From: Actinomadura citrea
GTDB lineage: Bacteria > Actinomycetota > Actinomycetes > Streptosporangiales > Streptosporangiaceae
Reading direction: 5' to 3'
NCBI RefSeq assembly: GCF_013409045.1
Contig: NZ_JACCBT010000001.1
Coordinates: 7,356,669-7,420,668, forward strand
DNA: 64,000 bases
Position 1 is the first letter of the stretch. The number at the start of each line of letters is the position of its first letter. Below the pieces are notes generated by a model. That model saw nothing but the letters and a program-made list of their open reading frames with translations. It searched no databases and was not told where the DNA came from. Below, in pieces: positions 24,822-32,658 of this stretch. Both the position numbers and the translations under genes were made by a program.

Positions 24822-25766
24822 TTACCGGGAGGTGCGTACGCGGTGGACGAGGTCTTCGGCGGCCTCTTGCCAGTGGGGGTGGTGGAAGGTGAAGTCTGCT
24901 TCGAGTAGGCGGCCTGGGACGACGCGGCGGCTTTTCAGCAGGAGTTCGGTGTCCGAGCGCAGTGCGAGGGCGCCGAGTTCGGCCATCCATTTCGTTGCGG
25001 GCAGGCCCACCGGGACGCGGCATGCGGTGCGCAGTGTTCGCATCAAGGTGCGCTGCGGGACGGGGTCAGGAGCCGCGAGGTTCACCGGTCCGGCGAGGTC
25101 GTCCTGGCCGATCAGGAACTCGACCGCGCGGACGAAGTCCTGGTCGTGGATCCAGGACACGTACTGGGCACCGCCCGCGACCGGGCCGCCGAGGCCGAGC
25201 CGGGCCAGCCAGAGCAGGTAGTCGAAGACGCCGCCGCGATCGGGGCTCATCACCATGGCGGAACGTAGGGCGACCTTGCGGGTGGACGGTGTCTCGGCCT
25301 CCTGCTGCGCCCGCTCCCACTCCTTGGCGATCTTGACGCTGTAGGCCCAGTAGCCGGGCGCTCCGGGCTCGGCGCCGCCGAGCACGCCGGACGCCTCGTC
25401 GTTGGGCGCGTCGTAGCGGTGGGCGTAGATGGTGGCGGTGCTCATCTGGAGCCAGACCCGGGGAGGCTTCGCGGCGCCGGCGATCGCCGCACCGACGACC
25501 TTGGTGGAGCGCACCCGCGAATCCATCATGGCCTCCAGGGTGGCCGGGGTGTATCGGCAGCTCACGCTGCGTCCGGCCAGGTTGATCACGACATCGCTGC
25601 CATCGATCGCCTCGGTCCAGGGACCCGGCGTCTCGCCGTCCCACGGGATCTCGTGCTCGTGTGACGGGTGCCTGGTCAGGACCACGACGTCATGGCCGGC
25701 GGTCGTCAGCGCGCGGTTCAGGATCGCGCCGATCTGGCCGGTTCCCCCAGGTATCACGATCCTCAT
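24822..25766 (-). CDS. TIGR01777-type NAD(P)-dependent epimerase
   Basis: 314 aa from ATG 25766 after GGGGAG; a GTG at 25790 is possible. The Rossmann start MRIVIPGGTGQIGAILNRAL, the INLAGRSV strand, the QMSTATIYAHRYD loop and the YWAYSVKIAKEWE segment place it in extended SDRs of the YfcH/SulA family, and the C-terminal LLKSRRVVPGRLLEADFTF is the DUF1731 tail. Substrate unknown. It lies between recQ and a TetR gene, all leftward, but spacing does not suggest a tight operon. Confidence 0.88.
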   Translation of the reverse strand: MRIVIPGGTGQIGAILNRALTTAGHDVVVLTRHPSHEHEIPWDGETPGPWTEAIDGSDVVINLAGRSVSCRYTPATLEAMMDSRVRSTKVVGAAIAGAAKPPRVWLQMSTATIYAHRYDAPNDEASGVLGGAEPGAPGYWAYSVKIAKEWERAQQEAETPSTRKVALRSAMVMSPDRGGVFDYLLWLARLGLGGPVAGGAQYVSWIHDQDFVRAVEFLIGQDDLAGPVNLAAPDPVPQRTLMRTLRTACRVPVGLPATKWMAELGALALRSDTELLLKSRRVVPGRLLEADFTFHHPHWQEAAEDLVHRVRTSR

Positions 25767-25922
25767 GGCGGCTCTCCCCGTCTCGTGCACGAGCCTGACG
25801 TCTGTATTTGAACACGTTCAATACCTGGTCGCAAGGCGATCAGACGGAGAGGCGACCGTCGCAGGGCGCGCATGAGAGCGGTCGACGGCGCCGGCGCGGC
25901 GGGTGGCAGTCGAGATGCGAAG

Positions 25923-26600
25923 TTACGCCGTGGCGTCGCGGTAGGCGTAGAAGGACAGGAACATGTCGACTCCGGAGTCGATGAGGCGCTCGGTCGTGTG
26001 GCGGTCGAGCGTCGTTCCGTAGGTGCCGTGCACCAGGTGCGGGTAGAGGACGAGCGCGTAGAGCTGGAGGATCGCGGTCTCCACGTCCGGCATGGTCAGC
26101 CGCTCGGCGGCGATGAGGCGTTCGAAGGCCGCCGCCAGCGCGGGACGGGCGCGGTCCGGGCCATGGTGGCGCCAGGCTTCGCCGAGTTCCGGGAAGCGGC
26201 GGACTTCACTGGCGACCAGGCGGCGCAGGGCCACCATGTCGGGCCGGGTCATGCTGTCCACCCACGCGCGGGCGGTCCACTTGAGTGCGGCCCGCAGGTC
26301 GTCGGAGTGTTCCAGCCGTTGCGCGGTGCCGGAGATGGCGTCGGCGAGGGCCCCCTGGAGGGCTTCGCCGATGACGGCGACGAAGAGGGTCTCCTTGCTC
26401 CCGTAGTGGTTGTAGACGGTGACCTTGGAAACGCCGGCGTCGGCGGCGATGGCGTCCATCGCGGCGTCGAAGCCGTCCCGGACGAAGGCCGATCGGGCCG
26501 CCTGGATGATCACCTGCCGCTTGCGCGCCGCCCGGTCGCCGGTGAGAACGCGCGGAGACTCGGCGCGTGACCCTGCGCGCTGCGGGGGTGCCGGCATCAT
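25923..26600 (-). CDS. TetR-family transcriptional repressor
   Basis: 225 aa, ATG-ATG start at 26600 behind AAGGAG. The N-terminal HTH is classic: IIQAARSAFVRDGFDAAMDAIAADAGVSKVTVYNHYGSKETLF. The C-terminal domain resembles TetR_C of the AefR-like type. It is divergent from an MFS exporter, and a 36-bp two-layer palindrome lies on the exporter promoter, so it almost certainly represses the transporter and is released by its substrate. Confidence 0.93.
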   Translation of the reverse strand: MMPAPPQRAGSRAESPRVLTGDRAARKRQVIIQAARSAFVRDGFDAAMDAIAADAGVSKVTVYNHYGSKETLFVAVIGEALQGALADAISGTAQRLEHSDDLRAALKWTARAWVDSMTRPDMVALRRLVASEVRRFPELGEAWRHHGPDRARPALAAAFERLIAAERLTMPDVETAILQLYALVLYPHLVHGTYGTTLDRHTTERLIDSGVDMFLSFYAYRDATA

Positions 26601-26640
26601 CGCTCCTTCGTCGTGGAGGTCCAGCGTACCAAAATCTGAA

Positions 26641-26677
26641 CTGTACGGTTGAGTTCAACTGAACTGTTCCGTACAGT
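26641..26677. promoter_or_regulatory. TetR operator overlapping the MFS promoter
   Basis: Two concentric inverted repeats share one centre: outer arms CTGTACGG (26641-26648) and CCGTACAG (26669-26676), inner arms AGTTCA and TGAACT (26652-26665). A promoter TTGAGT (26649-26654)-17 bp-TACAGT (26672-26677) reads into the MFS gene through this palindrome. Repressor binding would block RNA polymerase directly. The 36-bp span would fit two TetR dimers. Confidence 0.75.
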
Positions 26678-26742
26678 ACAAGAAAGGCCGCGGGCTGGAT
26701 GTGTCCTCCCCCGCGGCAAGACCTGAACACTGGAGTGACGCC

Positions 26743-28239
26743 ATGCACGACACCCGTGTCCCACCGAAAGCACGCGACCCGCACGGTCGGGGTGGTGCTC
26801 ACTCCAAGACGGCCGCCTTGGCGCTGCTGTCGTTCGCGATGCTGATCGTTTCCCTCGATCAGTACATCGTCGTCGTCGCCCTGCCGGACATCGGCCGCGA
26901 GCTGGGATATTCGACGCGGACGCTGCAGTTGGTGGTCAGCGCGTACGCCGTCGCCTCGAGCGGATTCCTGCTGCTGGGCGGCCGCGCCGCCGACCTGCTC
27001 GGCCGGCGCCGGATGCTGGTCGCCGGGCTCACGCTTTACGCCGTGGCCTCGCTGGCCGGCGGGCTCGCCACCGGTCCGGCGCCGCAACTGGCGGCCCGGG
27101 CGGTCCAGGGGCTCGGTGGGGCGCTGGTCTTTCCCAGCACGCTGGCGATCATCAACACCACCTTCGCCGAGGGTCGTGATCGCAACCGCGCCCTGGGCGT
27201 CTGGGGCGGCTCCGGCGCCGCCGGGCTGGTGGTCGGCGTGCTGCTCGGCGGCGTGCTCACCCGCATGCTCGGCTGGGAGGCGGTGTTCTTCGTCAACGTC
27301 CCCCTCGCCGGAGCGGCGCTCGTCTCGGCCTTCCGGCTCCTTGAGCCGGACCGGTCGCGGGAAGCGGGCCGGGTGTTCGATCTGCCGGGCGCGCTGACCT
27401 CCACCGGCGCGGTCACCCTGCTGGTGTTCTCCCTGGTCCAGGGCCCGGCCCTCGGCTGGGACTCGCCCTGGACCATCGGCACCGCGGCCGGGGGGCTCCT
27501 GCTGCTCGCGGCGTTCGCCGTCGTCGAGCGGCGCAGCCCGGACCCCCTCGTGCCCATGCGGCTTCTCGCCAACCGCGTTCTGTGCGTGGCCCTGGTGGTC
27601 GCTTTCATGTTCACGGCGACATTCGGGGCCCTCCTGTATTTCCTGTCCATCTACTTCCAGGATGTCCGCGGCTACGACCCGCTGCAGACCGGCGTGGCGT
27701 TCCTGCTCCCCACCGCGGTGGTGGTGGCGGGCTCGACCTTCGCCGGCCAGGCCGTGACGCGCTTCGGCCTCAGGCGCACCCTGGTCGCCGCGCTCGCCGT
27801 CGGCGCGGCCGGAGCGGCCGCCGTCGGCCTGGCCGTCTCCGCCGACGGCTCCTACGCCGCGCTCGTCCCGGGGCTCGTCGCGGTCAGCATCGGCGACGGC
27901 GTCGTGTTCACGATGATGTTCATCGCCGCCGGCACGGGGGTGGCCGACCACCGGCAGGGGGTCGCCTCCGGCATGGCCTCCACCAGCTCGGGCATCGGCG
28001 CCGTCGTCGGGCTCGCCGCACTCGTCCTGGTCGCCAACGCCCGCACCGAGGGACTCGCCGGTGAAGAACTGCGCGTCGCCACCGCCGAAGGCATACAGGC
28101 CGCCGTTCTCGTCATCGCCGGAGGGATCGTCGCCACGCTCCTCGTCGCCCTCAACCTCCGCACCCCGTCCACTCGCGTCCGCGGGCCCCGGACCGGTCCC
28201 GCCACCGATTCGCAGCCGTCCGTCACAATGTCGGAATGA
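26743..28239 (+). CDS. MFS drug/proton antiporter, 14-helix DHA2 type
   Basis: 498 aa from ATG 26743 with GGAG upstream. It shows the DHA2 pattern: LDQYIVVVALPDIGRELGYS in helix 1, motif A GGRAADLLGRRRML and motif C GVWGGSGAAGLVVGVLLGGV. About 14 hydrophobic segments are present. The family expels hydrophobic drugs or natural products at the cytoplasmic membrane. It is controlled by the divergent TetR and overlaps the following secreted-protein gene by ATGA. Confidence 0.92.
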   Translation: MHDTRVPPKARDPHGRGGAHSKTAALALLSFAMLIVSLDQYIVVVALPDIGRELGYSTRTLQLVVSAYAVASSGFLLLGGRAADLLGRRRMLVAGLTLYAVASLAGGLATGPAPQLAARAVQGLGGALVFPSTLAIINTTFAEGRDRNRALGVWGGSGAAGLVVGVLLGGVLTRMLGWEAVFFVNVPLAGAALVSAFRLLEPDRSREAGRVFDLPGALTSTGAVTLLVFSLVQGPALGWDSPWTIGTAAGGLLLLAAFAVVERRSPDPLVPMRLLANRVLCVALVVAFMFTATFGALLYFLSIYFQDVRGYDPLQTGVAFLLPTAVVVAGSTFAGQAVTRFGLRRTLVAALAVGAAGAAAVGLAVSADGSYAALVPGLVAVSIGDGVVFTMMFIAAGTGVADHRQGVASGMASTSSGIGAVVGLAALVLVANARTEGLAGEELRVATAEGIQAAVLVIAGGIVATLLVALNLRTPSTRVRGPRTGPATDSQPSVTMSE

Positions 28240-29513
28240 TCCGCTCCCGGCTCGGTGTAGGGACTGCCGCCCTTGTGCTCCTGGTTTCCACGGCGGGGGC
28301 CTCCTGCTCTGGTGCCTCTCTGAAGCTCCCGACCCGCGAGGGCCCGCCCGCGGCCTGGTCCCTGACCGTGCCGACCGGCGAGAACTCCACGGCGGTCATC
28401 GGGCGGGTCGCGGTGATCGCCAACGACCGGGCGGTCCTCGGCGTCGACCCCGGGTCCGGCCGGGAGCTGTGGCGGGTGCCCTCCGGGGAGGACGATGAGG
28501 TCGATGTGGCGGGCGCCCTGATCGTGCACCGGCGCAAGACCTCCACGACCGACGCGGTTCGGTTCAGCGTCATCGACCCGGCGAACGGCCGGACGCTCTG
28601 GCAGGACGGTCCGGTCACGAAAGTGCAGGTCACGACGGACGCCGTCCTCACCACCGGCTGCGGCGCAGGGGCCACCTGCAAGATCACCCGGAAGGATCTG
28701 CGCACCGGGAAGGTCGGCTGGAGCCTCCGGGGCGACGACGTGCGGTTGGCGAACGCGGCGGTCGGAGTGCGGCGGCCGTCCGTCCCGGACACCGGCCAGA
28801 TCTTCGTTTCACACCGCGGCGACGACCGGCCCCTGCCACCGCCCGAAGAGGGTGGACCCGACAGGAGCGGCTGGTACTCGGTGGTGGTAGGGCGGACGCT
28901 GATCAGCACCGACCACGATCCTCCGTCCGGCGACGAGAACTGCACGGTCACCGTCTCCGCGGCCGAGGCGGGGGCCGCCCGCCGCGCATGGACCCGGAAG
29001 GTCTACGCGGGTCGCAATGCTGATGGCGAGTGCGAGAAGCGGCTCGCCCCGTCCAGCACAGGACTCGACCTCATCGGCGACGGCCGACGGATCGCCGCGT
29101 CCACCGACACCGGCAGGCCGCAGGTCTTCGATCTCGGCTCGGGACGGACGGTCTGGCGCGGCGACGCTCCGGGCGTCCCGATCGACGGTGACGGGCACAC
29201 GCTCCTGGTCCGTCAGCACGCGGACACCGGCGCCCTTTCTCTGCTGGACTTCGTTTCCGGCCGCGTGCTGTGGAAGGCGCCCGATCCCGGCCTGCCGGGA
29301 GAGTCCGCCAGCTGGGAGACCGCCGTCACGCAGCGGCGCGTCGCCGTCAGCGGAGCCGAGGGCGACCACCCGTTCGTCCTCGTCTACGACGCCGCCACGG
29401 GCCGTCGCCTCGGCCGCTTCCCGGGATGGCTGCAAGGGCTCGGGAACGACTGGGTCGCGATAGGCCACGACGCCAAGGTGAACACGCTCACCTTGGACTT
29501 CATCCGCGTCTGA
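28236..29513 (+). CDS. Secreted PQQ-like beta-propeller protein
   Basis: 425 aa, start ATG overlapping the MFS stop. The N-terminus is a signal peptide with Cys at the end of the hydrophobic core (LVSTAGASC); the lipobox is imperfect, so lipid anchoring is uncertain. The body has repeated propeller-blade patterns: VLGVDPGSGRELWRVPSG, VIDPANGRTLWQDG, VFDLGSGRTVWRG, LLDFVSGRVLWKAPD, as in PQQ_2/BamB-like folds, without quinone-binding residues that can be named. The start overlap suggests co-transcription with the exporter, but a functional tie is unclear. Confidence 0.8.
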   Translation: MIRSRLGVGTAALVLLVSTAGASCSGASLKLPTREGPPAAWSLTVPTGENSTAVIGRVAVIANDRAVLGVDPGSGRELWRVPSGEDDEVDVAGALIVHRRKTSTTDAVRFSVIDPANGRTLWQDGPVTKVQVTTDAVLTTGCGAGATCKITRKDLRTGKVGWSLRGDDVRLANAAVGVRRPSVPDTGQIFVSHRGDDRPLPPPEEGGPDRSGWYSVVVGRTLISTDHDPPSGDENCTVTVSAAEAGAARRAWTRKVYAGRNADGECEKRLAPSSTGLDLIGDGRRIAASTDTGRPQVFDLGSGRTVWRGDAPGVPIDGDGHTLLVRQHADTGALSLLDFVSGRVLWKAPDPGLPGESASWETAVTQRRVAVSGAEGDHPFVLVYDAATGRRLGRFPGWLQGLGNDWVAIGHDAKVNTLTLDFIRV

Positions 29514-29584
29514 ACGGCCTGCCGCGGCCCGCTCAGGCGAGCGGAACACGACGGGCGTCGGACTCCCGCGTCACCGGCGCCTTG

Positions 29585-30232
29585 TCAGGCGCCGAGGAGA
29601 TCGACGGTGGCCGGGGCGATCCCGATATCGGGGGTGATGGACCAGGCCGTGCGCAAGGTCGCCGTCAGCGCGCTGATGGTGAGCCGAACGAGATCTTCTC
29701 GCGGGATGTCGTGGTGGTGGATGTGGTCGACGATGAGTTCGTCGAGGTAGCCGACCCAGCCGCGCATGGAGGCGCGGAGCACGGGGTGGACGGGCTGGTC
29801 GACGCCGAGGGCGTCGAGGATGCGGAGAGCACCCTGCCAACGCAGATCCTCGATGATGGCGCGGACCTCGGGATCCGAACCGATGCCGCCGCGGAGGAGG
29901 GTGAGGAACCCCGCGGCGTGGCGGTCCATGTAGGCGATGTGCCGGCTGATGGCGTTGCGGAGCCGCTCGGCCGGCGTCTCGCCGTCGGGCGGGGTCTCCT
30001 GAAGAGTCTGGAGTGCTTCGCCGGCCGCACGGATGGTGGCCAGGTAGAGCCCGCGCTTGTTGGTGAAGTGGTGGGCGATGAGCCCGTAAGCGACGCCCGC
30101 CCGGCTGGCGATCTCGGTGGTCGTCACCTCGTCGTAGGCGCGTTCTGAGAACAGCTGCGAGGCGGCCGTGATGAGTCGGGCACGCCGGTCGATGCGGGGT
30201 GTCCTGGTGCCGTCGAGGTGCGGGCCGGTCAT
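29585..30232 (-). CDS. TetR-family transcriptional regulator
   Basis: 215 aa. The HTH reads RLITAASQLFSERAYDEVTTTEIASRAGVAYGLIAHHFTNKRGLY. The C-terminal half is a ligand-binding helical domain with RGGIGSDPEVRAIIEDLR. It is divergent from an SDR gene, and a perfect 17-bp palindrome sits at the start of that transcript. Control of the SDR and of itself is inferred. Confidence 0.92.
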   Translation of the reverse strand: MTGPHLDGTRTPRIDRRARLITAASQLFSERAYDEVTTTEIASRAGVAYGLIAHHFTNKRGLYLATIRAAGEALQTLQETPPDGETPAERLRNAISRHIAYMDRHAAGFLTLLRGGIGSDPEVRAIIEDLRWQGALRILDALGVDQPVHPVLRASMRGWVGYLDELIVDHIHHHDIPREDLVRLTISALTATLRTAWSITPDIGIAPATVDLLGA

Positions 30233-30361
30233 GGAAAAAGCCTAGAGCGCGGCGGCCGACGGCCGCGTGGGCTCGGGCATGGCGGAGTTCGCCGACGACA
30301 GCGGCAGGGCGCGGGCCGTCAGGGGCCTGAAGGTCACCGGTTTCATCGAGGTTCCCCTTGC

Positions 30362-30412
30362 TTGACGATCCGGAACGGCAGGACTACCGTCCCAAACTGA
30401 TTGATAATCAGT
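30362..30412 (+). promoter_or_regulatory. SDR promoter with perfect TetR operator
   Basis: Promoter TTGACG (30362-30367)-17 bp-TACCGT (30385-30390) is followed at once by the palindrome ACTGATT-GAT-AATCAGT (30396-30412), which covers the expected transcription start. The operator is perfectly symmetric with a 3-bp spacer, the usual size for one TetR dimer. Confidence 0.75.
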
Positions 30413-30428
30413 CAATAGGGAGCCTCGG

Positions 30429-31256
30429 ATGGGCAGCGGCACTTCGGGTGGGAGCAGGAGGATGAGCCGTCGATCGGTGGCAGAGGCGCCGATCCTGGTG
30501 ACGGGCGCTTCGAGCGGGATCGGCCGAGCGGTGGCGTTCGCCCTGGCCGAGCGGGGTGGACGGTTGGCGATCGCCGCTCGTCGCCGGGCGGTCCTGGAGG
30601 AGACCGCCGACCAGATCGAGGGCGCCGGCCTGGTACGGCCCCACGTGATCGAGGCGGACCTGTCCCGTCCCGGCGCGGCCGCCGAGCTGGCGCGGAACGC
30701 GATGTCCGCGCTGGGCAGTGTGCAGATTCTGATCAACAACGCCGGCATCGGCCTGGTGGCCGCGCAGTGCGCCATGGGTGACGACGATCAGGCACGGGCG
30801 CTGTTCGAGACGAACCTCTGGTCTCCGCTCGCCCTGACCCGGCACCTGTTCCCGACCCTGCGCTCCAGCGGTGGTCTGGTGGTGAACGTCACCTCCACCC
30901 TGCGGGCCGTGCCGATCCCGCTTCTGGGCTACTACGGCGCGTCAAAGGCCGCCCTGGCGCATCTGACCGTCACGCTGCGACACGAACTGCGGGGCACCGG
31001 TGTGTCGGTGCTGGAGATCGTGCCCGGTGCCACGGACACCGCCGCCCGTGACATCGATCTGCTCCCCTGGCGGGCCGGCCCGATGCGAACCCCGCCGCCG
31101 GTCTCGCCCGAGTCGACGGCCAAGGCGATCGTGAAGGCCGTCGAGCGTGGCGAGCTTCGCCGCAGCCATCCGGCGACGTCGCTCCTGCCACTGGAGATAC
31201 CGGCCCTGGGCCGGCTCATCGCCAAGGTCGTGACGCGACGGGTCGACCTCAGGTGA
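30429..31256 (+). CDS. Short-chain dehydrogenase/reductase
   Basis: 275 aa, ATG 30429 six bases after AGGGAG; a second ATG at 30462 lies too close to its own AGGAGG. Classical SDR motifs: TGASSGIG (cofactor loop), NNAG in LINNAGIGL, a Ser in VNVTSTLRAV and YYGASKAAL with Tyr and Lys. It is likely an NADP(H) oxidoreductase of lipid or small-molecule metabolism. It is regulated by the divergent TetR and converges with the next gene, overlapping its 3' end by 8 bp. Confidence 0.9.
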   Translation: MGSGTSGGSRRMSRRSVAEAPILVTGASSGIGRAVAFALAERGGRLAIAARRRAVLEETADQIEGAGLVRPHVIEADLSRPGAAAELARNAMSALGSVQILINNAGIGLVAAQCAMGDDDQARALFETNLWSPLALTRHLFPTLRSSGGLVVNVTSTLRAVPIPLLGYYGASKAALAHLTVTLRHELRGTGVSVLEIVPGATDTAARDIDLLPWRAGPMRTPPPVSPESTAKAIVKAVERGELRRSHPATSLLPLEIPALGRLIAKVVTRRVDLR

Positions 31257-32658
31257 GGGGGCCGGTGGCCACCGTGATTGTGCCGCCGGGGAGCCAGCTG
31301 GTGCCGGTGTGCGGGTGTCGCGCCGGGGCTCTCGACGGCATGAAGGTGACGAGGGAGGCCGAGTACAGCCGAGGCGGGCCGGCCTCTCCCCTGCCGCCGC
31401 GCCATGCCCGGTAACCGGCGGAGGAGGGGGTTTCGTCAGGGAACCGGGCCCGTAGCTCGGCGGCGTAGCGAAGCGGTTCCGGGTCGCGTGGGGAGAAGCG
31501 CAGCGGGAGCATCTGGGCGGCCGGGATGGCCAGCAGCGGCGCGCTGAGCAGCCAGGGCGCCAGGTAGGCGCCCTGTCCCCGCAGACTGCCGCGCGCCATC
31601 TGGCGGAGGGCCGCCTCCCCTCCGGACCAGCCTGAGACGAGGATGACCGGACGGTTCGCGCCCGCCGCCGCGAGCTTCATCCCGGCCCGCGTGCTCGCCT
31701 CCCGGACGACCAGCTCCGCGGCCCGCGAGCGGGGTGACCCGTCGCCGACCAGGTGAACGGAACGGACCCCGCGGCCGGCGAGGAACGCGACCGTCGCGCG
31801 GAGGGCGGCGGCGTCGGCGGTGTCGAGCCGGCCGGCGGGGCACGGGACCGCCGTGCGACCGCCCGAGACGAGGGTGCCGAGGGCGGCGCTCGCGCATTCC
31901 GGGCCGTCCGCGCCCAGCTGCGGCGACGTGGCCGGACCACGGCCGGTGTCGACCGGGAGGAAGGTCGTCCGGCCGCCGGAGCCGAGGCTGATCCGGCTGC
32001 GGCCGGTCGGGAGCCACACCTGCCGCCAGGTTCCCGGCGCGCCCGGCAGGCGCGCCGTGGCGCTCGCCGGATCCCGGGAGGTCCCCACCGAGACCGGACG
32101 GTCGCCGGTGTGGACGAGGTTCCAGCCGGGGCGCTGCGGAGTCACCAGGATCGGCAGGCGCTCCCCGGCCAGGTCGACCTCGCGCAACAGCGGAACACCG
32201 GGGGTGACCCGGTCCCGAACCACCGTGAGCGAGCCGCCCACGGTGAGCGTCGCGAGCGCGGCGGCCAGCACCGCGCCGGACGCGACGGAGCGCCGGGGGT
32301 GCTGGAGCGCGCGGGGCGTCGCGAGCGCCACCGCGGCCAGCGCGAGCGCCACGAGGACGCGGTCCACGGCCACCAGGTACCCGACCGCCGCGACGGCCGC
32401 GACGACGGAGACGAGCACGGTGAGGCGGCGGGACGGCGGGCCGGTGCGCGGACGGAGCAGCGCGGCGCCCGCCACGACGGCGGTGGCGAGCAGGGCGACG
32501 ACGCGGATCGCCGTGGTGGCCCGGCCGCCGTCCGGCACCGCGCCGTGACCGCCGTGACCGCCGTCCGCCCACGCCGGGGAGGCGAGGAGCAGCAGCGCCG
32601 CCGCCGTCCACACCCCGGTGGACGGCAGCGCGCGTCGGACGTCAGCGGACGTCGGCAT
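31249..32658 (-). CDS. Multi-pass membrane protein of unknown function with His-rich N-terminus
   Basis: 469 aa. A signal-like start ends in SPAWADGGHGGHG, a short His-rich patch just outside the membrane that could bind metal. About four hydrophobic helices follow in the first 150 residues, then a large exported domain with a tat/DUF6239-like pattern (RQVWLPTGRSRISLG, LVSGGRTAVPCPAGR), and one more hydrophobic segment (LAPWLLSAPLLAIPAAQML). The start overlaps the stop of the preceding selenium-binding-protein-like gene by 17 bp, so the two are made together. The family is known only as actinomycete hypothetical proteins. Confidence 0.75.
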   Translation of the reverse strand: MPTSADVRRALPSTGVWTAAALLLLASPAWADGGHGGHGAVPDGGRATTAIRVVALLATAVVAGAALLRPRTGPPSRRLTVLVSVVAAVAAVGYLVAVDRVLVALALAAVALATPRALQHPRRSVASGAVLAAALATLTVGGSLTVVRDRVTPGVPLLREVDLAGERLPILVTPQRPGWNLVHTGDRPVSVGTSRDPASATARLPGAPGTWRQVWLPTGRSRISLGSGGRTTFLPVDTGRGPATSPQLGADGPECASAALGTLVSGGRTAVPCPAGRLDTADAAALRATVAFLAGRGVRSVHLVGDGSPRSRAAELVVREASTRAGMKLAAAGANRPVILVSGWSGGEAALRQMARGSLRGQGAYLAPWLLSAPLLAIPAAQMLPLRFSPRDPEPLRYAAELRARFPDETPSSAGYRAWRGGRGEAGPPRLYSASLVTFMPSRAPARHPHTGTSWLPGGTITVATGPLT

